NCBI GenBank assembly: GCA_965370555.1
Contig: CBDUVB010000016.1
Span: forward strand, 1-36,565
Length of the DNA: 36,565 nt
Source of the DNA: JAJOKK01 sp965370555
GTDB lineage: Bacteria; Bipolaricaulota; Bipolaricaulia; UBA7950; UBA9294
Direction: 5' to 3'
Under the pieces are notes generated by a model. That model was not told the origin of the DNA and ran no database searches. It was given only the letters and a program-made list of their open reading frames with translations. The translations under genes were made by a program, and so were the position numbers. How positions within the stretch are numbered: position 1 is the stretch's first letter; each line of letters opens with the position of its first letter. Below are positions 10,894 to 18,706 of this stretch, in pieces.

Positions 10894-10969
10894 TCCTCGG
10901 TAGCTCAATTGGTAGAGCGCTCGGCTGTTAACCGAATGGTTGGAGGTTCGAGTCCTCCCCGGGGAGCCA
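10894..10969 (+). tRNA. tRNA-Asn (anticodon GTT)
   Basis: A 76-base cloverleaf: acceptor TCCTCGG pairs with CCGGGGA, D arm GCTC/GAGC, anticodon loop CTGTTAA with GTT, T arm GGAGG TTCGAGT CCTCC, and CCA encoded at the 3' end. Confidence 0.96.
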
Positions 10970-11248
10970 GCTCAAAACGTTACTCGTACAGGTATTGTCA
11001 GTACGATTCAGATTCCACACTTTCCGCTGTCACCGATTGGGTAACAGATGGATCTTGGCACTATATGTGACATTCTTCCTGTCAACCCCTCTTAGGGCGG
11101 AATAGAAGGGACTTCTGGCTGCCACCAATATTCTGGGGTGTATAGTGAGACGGGAGGGTGGTGTAGCAGTCACAATTGCTTGCTTCCTTGGGTTATCGCC
11201 TTCATTTTCTTTCGCGTTCAATTAACTCCCTCTCAAGGAAGTGAACCC
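10970..11248. other. gap after tRNA-Asn without a recognisable gene
   Basis: No gene, strong promoter or clear terminator is visible here. The frame of the next gene is open back to a GTG at 11138, but that stretch has no ribosome binding site and reads as random sequence. Confidence 0.5.
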
Positions 11249-12580
11249 ATGAGCAGGTTCTCCTTTGCGCTCCGCAAGCGCGCACCCAAGAAAGAAGGAG
11301 CTTCGTCTGGAGGGATTTGGATATCAGTCCTGCTGTTTGCAGGGCTCATCATTCTTTCTGCGCCAGCTTTGACTTACAGTCAGACTGGCAGTGCCCCTCT
11401 CTCCATCGAAGTCTCAGCCAGTGTATCACAAGTTGATGATCCGGATTACAGCCATGCCCTCGAAGTCTCTTGGAAGGCCACAGGTGGAACACCGCCTCAT
11501 CACGTTACCCTTGAGATCACAGGCCCGGATGGAATAACTGAGGTTCATGATAAGGAAGCCTCAGAGGGTACAAGACAATTTAAGCTAGCCTACCCAGAGG
11601 GTGGCACAGTTCTCGTCAACGTCAAGGCCGAGGATTCCTCTGGATCAAGCGCGTCAGGGATGACCAGTGTGTCGTTGGAGCCATCACCTCGGGTCGAGAT
11701 TGACGAAGGTGTTCTTGACAAAGGTATCCTCGCGTGCCGCAAGATGGCCTTCTCTACCGAGGAGGACTTCGTAACCCAGGGCCCGGAACCAGCGGATGGC
11801 AATCCGATCATCTCTGACGGCGATCTCTTGGGGGTAGGCTGCGTGGTGTGCGCCCGCAATGCTGACCTGTTGCAGGGCTTCAAAGTAACGGTAGATCTTG
11901 GTCTCGATGCTGTCGATATCATTGATGTGGATAGGTATCTCGTGGCCTTCTCCACCGAACTGGATAGCCCCAACACCGGTCAATTCACTGCTGGCGACTT
12001 GCTGATAACAAATGGGGCCGTCATCCCCAACGGTGCTCTACTTTACGGGTTCGGCCTACGCATGGTTGATCTGGGTTTGGATGCAGTTCACTTTGTGGGA
12101 GAGTCAAGCAAGATCATCGAGTTTCTTGACTACGTCAGGAGTACAGGGCGGGAGTACTGGCTGAGGGAAGGTGGATTGCAGGCCTCCTTACGTCAGTATG
12201 GCTTGGATATTTGGTTCTCCACCGAGGGGACAGGGCCTTATCCCGCACAGCCTGCCTTTCTCGACGGGGACCTCTTGTCAGCGCGGGATGGCATCATCGT
12301 TGCCCGCAACTCTCTCCTCCTACCGCCTGGTGTCCCAGCCGGAATCCCAAATCGAGGAGTGGATTTCGGGCTCGACGCAGTCACCTGCGATCGGGCTGGG
12401 AACAGGGAGCATATTCACTTCTCTACTGAGATCCTCTACAAGAGGGAGCCTGGCTTCACCGACGGGGATGTGCTTCTCATTCTCGATGGTGTGGTCTACA
12501 CCAACAAGGACCTGGTCCATTGCTTTGAGCCCAAGAGCAGCTTCCTGGGTCTCGACGCGCTCTACATCGACAGACCGTGA
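11249..12580 (+). CDS. secreted GLDA-repeat protein A
   Basis: About 443 residues from ATG 11249 (MSRFSFALRKRAP, with AAGGAAGTG upstream). A basic start and a hydrophobic segment (about residues 23-43, ending in ALTYSQTG) make a signal peptide or anchor. An Ig-like domain follows (about 48-150). Then come four repeats of roughly 65-75 residues with the pattern FSTE...F..GDLL...G.V..N..LL...F...DLGLDAV. I do not recognise a named family or function; extracellular binding or structure is a guess. It is followed 88 bases later by a paralogue sharing these repeats, with 291 bases identical. Confidence 0.8.
   Translation: MSRFSFALRKRAPKKEGASSGGIWISVLLFAGLIILSAPALTYSQTGSAPLSIEVSASVSQVDDPDYSHALEVSWKATGGTPPHHVTLEITGPDGITEVHDKEASEGTRQFKLAYPEGGTVLVNVKAEDSSGSSASGMTSVSLEPSPRVEIDEGVLDKGILACRKMAFSTEEDFVTQGPEPADGNPIISDGDLLGVGCVVCARNADLLQGFKVTVDLGLDAVDIIDVDRYLVAFSTELDSPNTGQFTAGDLLITNGAVIPNGALLYGFGLRMVDLGLDAVHFVGESSKIIEFLDYVRSTGREYWLREGGLQASLRQYGLDIWFSTEGTGPYPAQPAFLDGDLLSARDGIIVARNSLLLPPGVPAGIPNRGVDFGLDAVTCDRAGNREHIHFSTEILYKREPGFTDGDVLLILDGVVYTNKDLVHCFEPKSSFLGLDALYIDRP
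11852..12142 (+). repeat. 291-base block identical to 12894-13184 (copy 1)
   Basis: Every base matches 12894-13184 at an offset of 1,042. Similarity continues on both sides with scattered substitutions. The block codes for parts of repeats 1 to 3 of the two secreted paralogues. Confidence 0.95.
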
Positions 12581-12668
12581 TATTTAAAGATCCACGAGCA
12601 ATCTGGCTTGAAGACGAATTCCCTGCTCGAACAGGTATTTTGGTCAAGACATACGAAAGGAGGCTGAC

Positions 12669-14468
12669 ATGAGAAAAAGGAATATGATGGTAGCGTTGTT
12701 GGTGCTTCTGGCGGTGATCTTGCTTGTATCCGCAGGCCCCGCCATCGGGCAAGTCGGCCGGGAGGCACTGAAGAACTGTGGTGGGATGGTCTTTTCCACC
12801 GAGGAAGACTTTGTAACCCAGGGGCCGGAGCCAGCGGATGGCAATCCGATCATCTCTGACGGCGATCTCTTGGGGGCAGGCTGTGTGGTGTGTGCCCGCA
12901 ATGCTGACCTGTTGCAGGGCTTCAAAGTAACGGTAGATCTTGGTCTCGATGCTGTCGATATCATTGATGTGGATAGGTATCTCGTGGCCTTCTCCACCGA
13001 ACTGGATAGCCCCAACACCGGTCAATTCACTGCTGGCGACTTGCTGATAACAAATGGGGCCGTCATCCCCAACGGTGCTCTACTTTACGGGTTCGGCCTA
13101 CGCATGGTTGATCTGGGTTTGGATGCAGTTCACTTTGTGGGAGAGTCAAGCAAGATCATCGAGTTTCTTGACTACGTCAGGAGTGCAGGGCGGGAGTACT
13201 GGCTGAGAGAAGGTGCATTGCAGGCCTCCTTGCGCCAGTATGGTTTGGACATTTGGTTCTCCACCGAGGGGACAGGGCCGTATCCCACACAACCTGCCTT
13301 TCTCGACGGCGACCTCTTGTCAGCACGGGATGGCATCATCGTTATCCCCAACTCTCTCCTTCTACCGCTGGGTGTTCCGGCTGGAATCCCAAGTCGAGGA
13401 GTGGACTTCGGGTTGGATGCGGTCGCGGCTAATCGCGCTGGGAACCAGAAGCTGATCCAATTCTCCACCGAGATCCTCTACGAAGGAGAACTCAGCTTCA
13501 CCGACGGGGATGTGCTTCTCGTCGGCAATGGAGTGGTCCACACGAACGAAGAGCTGATCAAGTGCTTTGAGCCGAAAGCTGACTTCGTTGGGCTGGATGC
13601 CCTTTCTATCTTGGAGGTATCCCGACCTCCCTGCGGAGCGGCGATCATTCGAGTGGGAGGTATGCCAGCTGGGAGCATCAATGCTGACGGACTGGCAAAC
13701 GGCCCGAGTGCCACCACGCCCATTTTCGAAGCTTACGATAGTCCCTTTGGTGCTTGGGTGGAGATCATTGGCCTGATGCCGTCATGCGAGGAGTGCGAGG
13801 AATTCAAGGTGGAGTACGGACAATGGCTTACTCCCAGTATTGCACCAACCACTTGGACCCCCCTGACAGATGGCTTCAAGGAATGGGCGTTTATATGGCC
13901 CAGTACATTCCTGCTAGTGTCCAGGGTACCAGATAGCGGTGGCTGGCTGAGCATCCTCTGCGACACGACAATGGGCGGTCTATACTACCCCTGGAGCACC
14001 GCAACAAGAAACGGTAAGTACAGCTTGCGGCTTACCGTCAAAGACACAGGCGGCGTTGAGTACGTCAGTTTACCCGTGGTGGTGATGTTGGACAACGAAG
14101 ATCCTGGATACGCCCTGAACATCTATACATCGCCGGTATGCGGCGATATTACGATTGGCGATACGGTAAGCGGCACGATCACTGGGACCGACCCCCACTT
14201 CTACAGTTACCGCTTGTGGTATGAGAGCAGCCTAACTCCTGGCGTGAACTTGATCCTGCCGGTAAGGAAGTACACGGGTGTCAGTGACACAGGCGATACA
14301 AGCGTGGTCTTCTCTTGGGATACCACCGGTCTTCCTGCTTGCGGGTACCGGATAGTCCTTGAAGTGTGGGATAGAACCATACGCAACAACCGTCGACACT
14401 ATGGGGAGCCTGGCTTTGGGTGGAGATCCGTAAAGCAGTACTACTTCTGTCTGGAGGCGGCTGAATAG
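12669..14468 (+). CDS. secreted GLDA-repeat protein B with extra C-terminal domains
   Basis: A 599-residue paralogue of the gene before it. Ribosome binding site AAAGGAGG and ATG 12669 are ideal. The signal peptide is clear (RKRNMMVALLVLLAVILLVSAGPAIG). Four FSTE...GDLL...GLDA repeats occupy about residues 39-320. Unlike protein A it lacks the N-terminal Ig-like domain but has about 280 extra C-terminal residues of beta-rich, cysteine-containing sequence (PSCEECEEFKVEYG; later VSGTITGTDPHFYSYRLWY) resembling Ig/fibronectin-like modules. Exported location is well supported; function unknown. Confidence 0.85.
   Translation: MRKRNMMVALLVLLAVILLVSAGPAIGQVGREALKNCGGMVFSTEEDFVTQGPEPADGNPIISDGDLLGAGCVVCARNADLLQGFKVTVDLGLDAVDIIDVDRYLVAFSTELDSPNTGQFTAGDLLITNGAVIPNGALLYGFGLRMVDLGLDAVHFVGESSKIIEFLDYVRSAGREYWLREGALQASLRQYGLDIWFSTEGTGPYPTQPAFLDGDLLSARDGIIVIPNSLLLPLGVPAGIPSRGVDFGLDAVAANRAGNQKLIQFSTEILYEGELSFTDGDVLLVGNGVVHTNEELIKCFEPKADFVGLDALSILEVSRPPCGAAIIRVGGMPAGSINADGLANGPSATTPIFEAYDSPFGAWVEIIGLMPSCEECEEFKVEYGQWLTPSIAPTTWTPLTDGFKEWAFIWPSTFLLVSRVPDSGGWLSILCDTTMGGLYYPWSTATRNGKYSLRLTVKDTGGVEYVSLPVVVMLDNEDPGYALNIYTSPVCGDITIGDTVSGTITGTDPHFYSYRLWYESSLTPGVNLILPVRKYTGVSDTGDTSVVFSWDTTGLPACGYRIVLEVWDRTIRNNRRHYGEPGFGWRSVKQYYFCLEAAE
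12894..13184 (+). repeat. 291-base block identical to 11852-12142 (copy 2)
   Basis: Second copy of the identical block in the downstream paralogue. Silent sites are identical within the block but differ outside it. Confidence 0.95.
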
Positions 14469-14519
14469 ATAGGATAAGCCGGATGACAATTGCCACACAG
14501 ATCACAACCGCGTTAGGGT

Positions 14520-14551
14520 GCAATGGGGCGCTCGAAAGAGTGCCCCATTGC
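14520..14551 (+). terminator. hairpin after the GLDA-repeat genes
   Basis: GCAATGGGGCGCTC and GAGTGCCCCATTGC form a 14-bp stem with one G-U pair and a GAAA loop. No strong T-run follows, so it may be a transcript end or stabilising hairpin rather than a classical terminator. No gene is seen in 14469-14671. Confidence 0.55.
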
Positions 14552-14671
14552 GTAATGTTCAGCTCTTGGCCACTCAAATACAATCATCGCTTACTTCGGT
14601 CGTCCGGTGCATATCTATTCACACAGAGGACTCGCATCATGGACGCATGTGGTCGGATTTGCCTGTATCGC

Positions 14672-15337
14672 CTACGTGTGCCTGGAGATGAAGCCTCGTA
14701 AGCCTATCAGCATGGCTTCCACCATGTCTAACGAATAATTCAAGTAGTCCCCGTGAGCAGCATCATTGCGTATCCCCAGCAAAGCAGTCACGAGCTTCTG
14801 TTCAGTTTTGTCGTAACATCCATGCTTCCGCAGCTCTGTGTTTAGGCTTTCGGCTTTCCTGGGAATCTCCTTGCCATTCTTCTGATCACTCGTTGGTATA
14901 TCGTGCCTAACGCACAGAGAACGTAGGTTTACCTCCATAGATGAGCCAGCGATGACTGCCGCAGCGTCCTTGTACCCCTCGTCCAGCAGGTGGCGAGCCA
15001 TGTCCAGATAATCTGAGAACAGCTCCCCCCTGATCAGCTTCCTATACCCTTCGAGGAGTCCAGAATCGATAGCGGCCTGAACAGCTTGGACGACACCAAC
15101 TATGCCCTCTGCCCTGACGGACCAGCTCCAATTGCAGCCGCGGATTTCTCCAATCTGCTTTGAGAAGCCTGACTGCTCTCCGGTGATCTCAGCCACAGCA
15201 GCCACTGCATACGCAAAGAACCTCTGGAACTCGAGCATAGAAAACGAAGTGGCGTCAGTGTCTACCATGCAGCTCTGACCCAGCACGACAGCGTGCTCGA
15301 GCTGCTCCATAACCTTCTTCTTCAATTCATCACTCAT
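14672..15337 (-). CDS. HEPN-like protein of unknown function
   Basis: A 221-residue, mostly helical protein that I cannot place in a named family. The C-terminal half contains RNDAAH (Arg190 to His195), fitting the RX4-6H signature of HEPN domains, many of which are RNases in toxin-antitoxin and phage-defence systems. Nearby, AAAVIAGSSMEVNLRSL (126-141) resembles the first helix of such domains. The N-terminal half (1-120) is helical and unassigned. ATG 15337 follows a G-rich stretch. The gene abuts broken RAYT copies and sits beside three nuclease-like genes on the opposite strand. Toxin or defence function is inference from motif and context. Confidence 0.65.
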   Translation of the reverse strand: MSDELKKKVMEQLEHAVVLGQSCMVDTDATSFSMLEFQRFFAYAVAAVAEITGEQSGFSKQIGEIRGCNWSWSVRAEGIVGVVQAVQAAIDSGLLEGYRKLIRGELFSDYLDMARHLLDEGYKDAAAVIAGSSMEVNLRSLCVRHDIPTSDQKNGKEIPRKAESLNTELRKHGCYDKTEQKLVTALLGIRNDAAHGDYLNYSLDMVEAMLIGLRGFISRHT

Positions 15338-15456
15338 GGCCGCATCCCCCCGCTTGTAGGATTACCTCTCAAAGTATGCGGCAATTCAGAACGAGCAGCA
15401 AGTGACAGTGCAGTTAACCCCATGACCCGCCCCAAGCCCTCGATCCACTTCGAGAG

Positions 15457-15573
15457 TCAGTCTACACGACCATTCACCCTGTCATCGAGAAAGGTATCCT
15501 GCCGGGCGTTTCCACGGTTATTGACGTGATACACGGCACCCGGGTACTCGATCGTTCCCAGAGGCTTGCCCAT
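15457..15573 (-). pseudogene. RAYT transposase, N-terminal fragment
   Basis: On the minus strand ATG 15573 opens 38 codons containing PLGTIEYPGAVYHVNNRGN, the typical N-terminus of REP-associated tyrosine transposases (Y1 family, IS200/IS605-related), including the YHV and RGN motifs. It continues ARQDTFLDD and then stops at 15457, well short of the catalytic tyrosine. It is a dead fragment in the opposite direction to the C-terminal fragment beside it. Confidence 0.75.
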
Positions 15574-15625
15574 GAACGTAATCCATCAGAAACGGCACTG
15601 GCTTGCAAGACTTGAACATCTCTCG

Positions 15626-15886
15626 CAGATCAACTGAGACCCTCTATTCAAGGAGAAACCGTTCGATCCGAACTATCGTAAGCGCGAACGCTTCGCAGCA
15701 CGACCGAGCCTGGAGGAGCTATTCGCGGGTGTCTCCGACAAGGCAACCCGCAACGAGCGGATCTATCAGGCTGTGCGAGTTCATCACTATACACTCCGAG
15801 AGGTAGGGGGCTTCGTAGGGGTATTGTACTCCAGCATCAGCATGATCGCGAAGCGCTTTCATGAGACTCTGAAATCCCAAGAATGA
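15626..15886 (+). pseudogene. RAYT transposase, C-terminal fragment
   Basis: The plus-strand frame ending at TGA 15884-15886 encodes FAARPSLEELF, KATRNERIYQAVRVHHYTL and EVGGFVGVLYSSISMIAKR, the DnaA/HTH-like tail of RAYT proteins. An in-frame TGA at 15635-15637 and the lack of the central catalytic region show that it is broken. The stop codon lies inside the 21-base inverted repeat copy at 15877-15897. Confidence 0.75.
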
Positions 15887-15897
15887 AGGTCTGACCC
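15877..15897 (+). repeat. 21-base inverted repeat, left copy
   Basis: CCAAGAATGAAGG followed by TCTGACCC. The exact reverse complement lies at 18600-18620. It covers the last codons and stop of the RAYT fragment plus the GGTCTGACCC tail often seen after such genes. Confidence 0.85.
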
Positions 15898-16061
15898 TAC
15901 TGCCTTCACGGATCCTGGTTCCCAGAGAAGAATCAGTGTCTTGCCACCACAACTAGGCATTGTCACCCTCTCTTGTTGGTCGGATGCTTAACCCGACTTT
16001 GCGGGTCAGTCGCAGACAGGATTATCGAGACCTTCATCCGTCTCCGTCCCCGCCGCTATTA

Positions 16062-16070
16062 TGGTATACT
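16062..16070 (+). promoter_or_regulatory. extended -10 promoter of the nuclease-like gene set
   Basis: TGG directly followed by TATACT (16065-16070) is an extended -10 element; no -35 match is seen. It lies 15 bases before the small ORF at 16085, so a short-leader transcript could cover 16085-17572. Confidence 0.45.
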
Positions 16071-16084
16071 CCCATGTAGTGCCC

Positions 16085-16234
16085 ATGACTGATATCTTTG
16101 GAACAAGAACCGAGAACTCTGGTGAAAGCATCGTCCAAAAGGGGCCTCACTCCGGAGAAAGGCTCTTGAAATCGGCGAACAAGGTACGCAGGAGGTTCGA
16201 CTTACCACGCTACAAGCGCACTCGAGCTAAATGA
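16085..16234 (+). CDS. small basic ORF coupled to the PD-(D/E)XK-like gene
   Basis: A 49-residue frame from ATG 16085 to TGA 16232-16234, overlapping the next start codon as ATGA. The C-terminal half is strongly basic (KVRRRFDLPRYKRTRAK), as in small nucleic-acid-binding or antitoxin-like proteins. I recognise no family. Evidence that it is a gene is positional: it follows an extended -10 promoter and is stop-start coupled to the next frame, which has no ribosome binding site of its own. Confidence 0.45.
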   Translation: MTDIFGTRTENSGESIVQKGPHSGERLLKSANKVRRRFDLPRYKRTRAK

Positions 16235-16992
16235 GTATCAACAAGCGGGTCAGACAAGCATCAGATCGCGTCCGCGAGATTCTGGGACAGAGCGCCAAGG
16301 AGGGTTGGTTTCCGCAACTACAGCTCGTTACTGGATTCAACCGGGGCGCTAGGATCATCCGACGAGTCGGCAGATCAACTGATGCAGAAGAACTCAAGGA
16401 TGCTCTCATTGAGGTCAGATTCGCAGCTTGCCTGTTTGGTATGGGCTTCGATGTAGAGGTCGAACCCAAGGGTGCGAGTGGGCCAGATCTTAGAGTTATC
16501 CGAGAAGACCTAGATCTGTTAATTGAGGTATGTCGTCTTAGGTCAGTGCGTGATGATCATGAGTTCACGGCTCTTGACGACATCCCAGAGCTACTCCCTC
16601 CGATGGGAGACGTCAAGCGTGACATCAGGAGGATGCGTCAGAAGATCATGAGCAAGTTCAGTCAGCTTGACTACCCAGTCTCATCCGTACTCATTGTGTG
16701 GAACGACCAAGACAGTATGATCGAAGGCGAGGCGAAAACGGCAATGTGGCAAATCGCCAAGGACGCCCGAAAGGGACTTCTCAGGCCGCCAGAGAAGCTA
16801 GAGTATCTCTTATATTCTTCACCTTGGGTTTCGCGCAGGACTCAACAGCAGTTTTACCCCTACGTTCTCAAGCAGAACGCACCTCATGAGATCATGTCAT
16901 GGCGGGCGGAATGGAAGTGTGCCAGTGTAGGAGGACTCATTCGGCTAGCGCTTCAGCGTGGCCGAGAAGGCACCGGGGCGTACCATGAGTAA
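16231..16992 (+). CDS. PD-(D/E)XK-like nuclease-fold protein
   Basis: A 253-residue protein. Residues 57-104 look like a restriction-endonuclease-type core: a helix with Glu61 (EVRFAACLFGMGFDVEVEP), then GPDL with Asp86, and about a dozen residues later LIEVCR with Glu99. In the classical motif the last position is lysine; here it is Cys101 followed by Arg102, so it may be inactive or a variant. C-terminal residues 120-240 are unassigned. Translation is probably coupled to the small ORF at 16085, and its stop overlaps the PIN-like gene by 8 bases, suggesting one operon. Confidence 0.6.
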   Translation: MSINKRVRQASDRVREILGQSAKEGWFPQLQLVTGFNRGARIIRRVGRSTDAEELKDALIEVRFAACLFGMGFDVEVEPKGASGPDLRVIREDLDLLIEVCRLRSVRDDHEFTALDDIPELLPPMGDVKRDIRRMRQKIMSKFSQLDYPVSSVLIVWNDQDSMIEGEAKTAMWQIAKDARKGLLRPPEKLEYLLYSSPWVSRRTQQQFYPYVLKQNAPHEIMSWRAEWKCASVGGLIRLALQRGREGTGAYHE

Positions 16993-17572
16993 TGCGATCG
17001 CTGGATCCAAGGCAGTCAGCAAGCCACGCATTGCTGTTGACACCAACTACATAATCGCGTGGTCGGATTATCGAGACGGCACGAATCCTACGGAGCGTTC
17101 AGATGACAATCAGAAAGCACATGATGGACTCGAGAAGCTGCTTAGTCTGGCCAAGAACGGAGTGATCGTTCTCGGAGTTTCTAGGCGCTTCCTAGCGGAC
17201 AAGATTCAGGATAGGCAACCCATACGGAAGCAGCGACACATGGAGGGCTTCGATCTCTTGACCAGACGTGGCGTGCACCGTATTCAGTCGACATGCTCCT
17301 TTGATCTGGGATGGGGCCGATTCGCAGCCGAAGATGATCGCGTTTTGCGTGAACGGCTGATGAAGGTACTCCACCCAGGAGGCATCAATCCCGATGGAGA
17401 CAAGAGGTGGCACAATAAACTGGTCGATATCGACCACCTTCGCGATGCTATTGCCGCCGGATTCACGCTCTTCGTTACAAACGATACCAAGATTCTTCGA
17501 AAGAACAGCCAGCTCAGCGAATGTGGCATCGAAGTCATGACCATGGAAGAGGCGGTTGAGCATGGCTTCTAG
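16985..17572 (+). CDS. PIN-like domain protein
   Basis: From ATG 16985 the protein has 195 residues; an earlier in-frame start at 16958 would overlap the previous gene by 35 bases. Features fit a PIN nuclease fold: an initial strand with AVDTNYII (Asp19, Asn21), a central acidic stretch (AAEDDRVLRERL), then DIDHLRDAIAAGFTLFVTNDTKIL with Asp154 and Asp167 in the usual late acidic positions. PIN proteins are metal-dependent RNases, often VapC toxins. It is longer than a typical VapC (about 130), and no VapB-like partner is seen unless the small ORF at 16085 fills that role. Confidence 0.65.
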   Translation: MSNAIAGSKAVSKPRIAVDTNYIIAWSDYRDGTNPTERSDDNQKAHDGLEKLLSLAKNGVIVLGVSRRFLADKIQDRQPIRKQRHMEGFDLLTRRGVHRIQSTCSFDLGWGRFAAEDDRVLRERLMKVLHPGGINPDGDKRWHNKLVDIDHLRDAIAAGFTLFVTNDTKILRKNSQLSECGIEVMTMEEAVEHGF

Positions 17573-17674
17573 CCACCCAAACCCAGAGCGGAGAGACGAC
17601 TTGTTTCTCGGTCGAAAGCTGCGTCTCTCTGTCGGGCTTTACTTGTTCGTTGTGAGATGGGATACCATCAGGAC

Positions 17675-18568
17675 ATGACAAAAGACAAGAGGCTCGTACT
17701 CCCTCGCCGTCCACCTGCCGATGTCCTTCGACAGCTGCGCGAGGAGGTCAACTACAGCTGCCCGATCTGCGGAAGCCCCTTCCTCTCGTGGCACCACTTT
17801 GATCCTCCATACCACGTAACACCGCATCATAATCCAGACGGCATGATTGCGCTGTGTCCCTTGCACCATAAGATGGCGGATTCGGGAATGTATAGTGCTG
17901 ATCAACTGCGGGCCCTGAAGCGTAGACAATCTGACACAAGCCACATTGCATGTAGATGGCCGTGGGATCCAGAGAACATCGTATTCTTCTTTGGTGGGAG
18001 CATTCTGTTTGGAGCAAGACCTGTCCTCTCAATTCGAGGGAATACTGTTCTGGGCGCCTATCGTGGCAAGTTCACGCATAACGATGTCTCCAGCGTCCTA
18101 TTTGATCTCGACCTGAGAACCCGAGATGGCCACTCGATTGCGCGTGTGGAGAAGAACCTATTTGAAACCTACACAGCAGGCCTGGAGGACTTTGTCTTTG
18201 CTCCCGGCGCCAATAAGTTCGAAATTGAGCACATCTCTGGAACCAAGCTCAGACTGGAGTATCATCGCTACGATTCGACGAGCTTCGAGCGGCGAGTTCG
18301 CAGCATATTAGGCGATCGTCTTCCCGCTGATCCTGCCATGGACTTGGCTCAGTCTTTTGCGACCGATAGCGAAGGGAAGGTACCAGCTGTCACCATCACG
18401 GGTACGATTCTGACCCGTGACGCGACGCTAAGGATTCGTACTCGCGATCTTCAGATGACAATGCACTGCTATCATGACGAGAAGGCTGCTCTGAAGGGCA
18501 TGCTCTTCGCCCCTACCGGGACATTGCGGATATGTCATGGAGATGAGGAGGTTCTCAGGTTTGGTTGA
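17675..18568 (+). CDS. HNH endonuclease-domain protein
   Basis: About 297 residues from ATG 17675 (AGGA just upstream); an in-frame ATG at 17657 is the alternative. The N-terminal 70 residues form an HNH domain: zinc pair C29PIC32, HHFDP (His40/His41), HHN (His51-Asn53) and CPLHHK with Cys61, His64 and His65. The remaining 230 residues are beta-rich and unassigned and may sense a target. It sits 84 bases after the PIN-like gene; that gap holds an AGAGACG/CGTCTCT inverted repeat (about 17593-17629). The RAYT-type inverted repeat lies 31 bases after its stop. Confidence 0.8.
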   Translation: MTKDKRLVLPRRPPADVLRQLREEVNYSCPICGSPFLSWHHFDPPYHVTPHHNPDGMIALCPLHHKMADSGMYSADQLRALKRRQSDTSHIACRWPWDPENIVFFFGGSILFGARPVLSIRGNTVLGAYRGKFTHNDVSSVLFDLDLRTRDGHSIARVEKNLFETYTAGLEDFVFAPGANKFEIEHISGTKLRLEYHRYDSTSFERRVRSILGDRLPADPAMDLAQSFATDSEGKVPAVTITGTILTRDATLRIRTRDLQMTMHCYHDEKAALKGMLFAPTGTLRICHGDEEVLRFG

Positions 18569-18599
18569 CAAGAAGCATTGTGCCTATCTGCAGATGTTG

Positions 18600-18620
18600 G
18601 GGTCAGACCTTCATTCTTGG
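18600..18620 (-). repeat. 21-base inverted repeat, right copy
   Basis: Perfect reverse complement of 15877-15897. Read on the minus strand it again places a CAA GAA TGA end in front of AGGTCTGACCC, suggesting a second RAYT tail of opposite direction; upstream sequence on that strand (to 18706) is too decayed to confirm. Confidence 0.85.
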
Positions 18621-18706
18621 TGTTTTTTCGCCGGAACCAACCCCTTGCAAGCTCATCACAGCCCGTTGCTGCCACCAGCTCTTGCCATTTGGAATTGATC
18701 CAGGCG

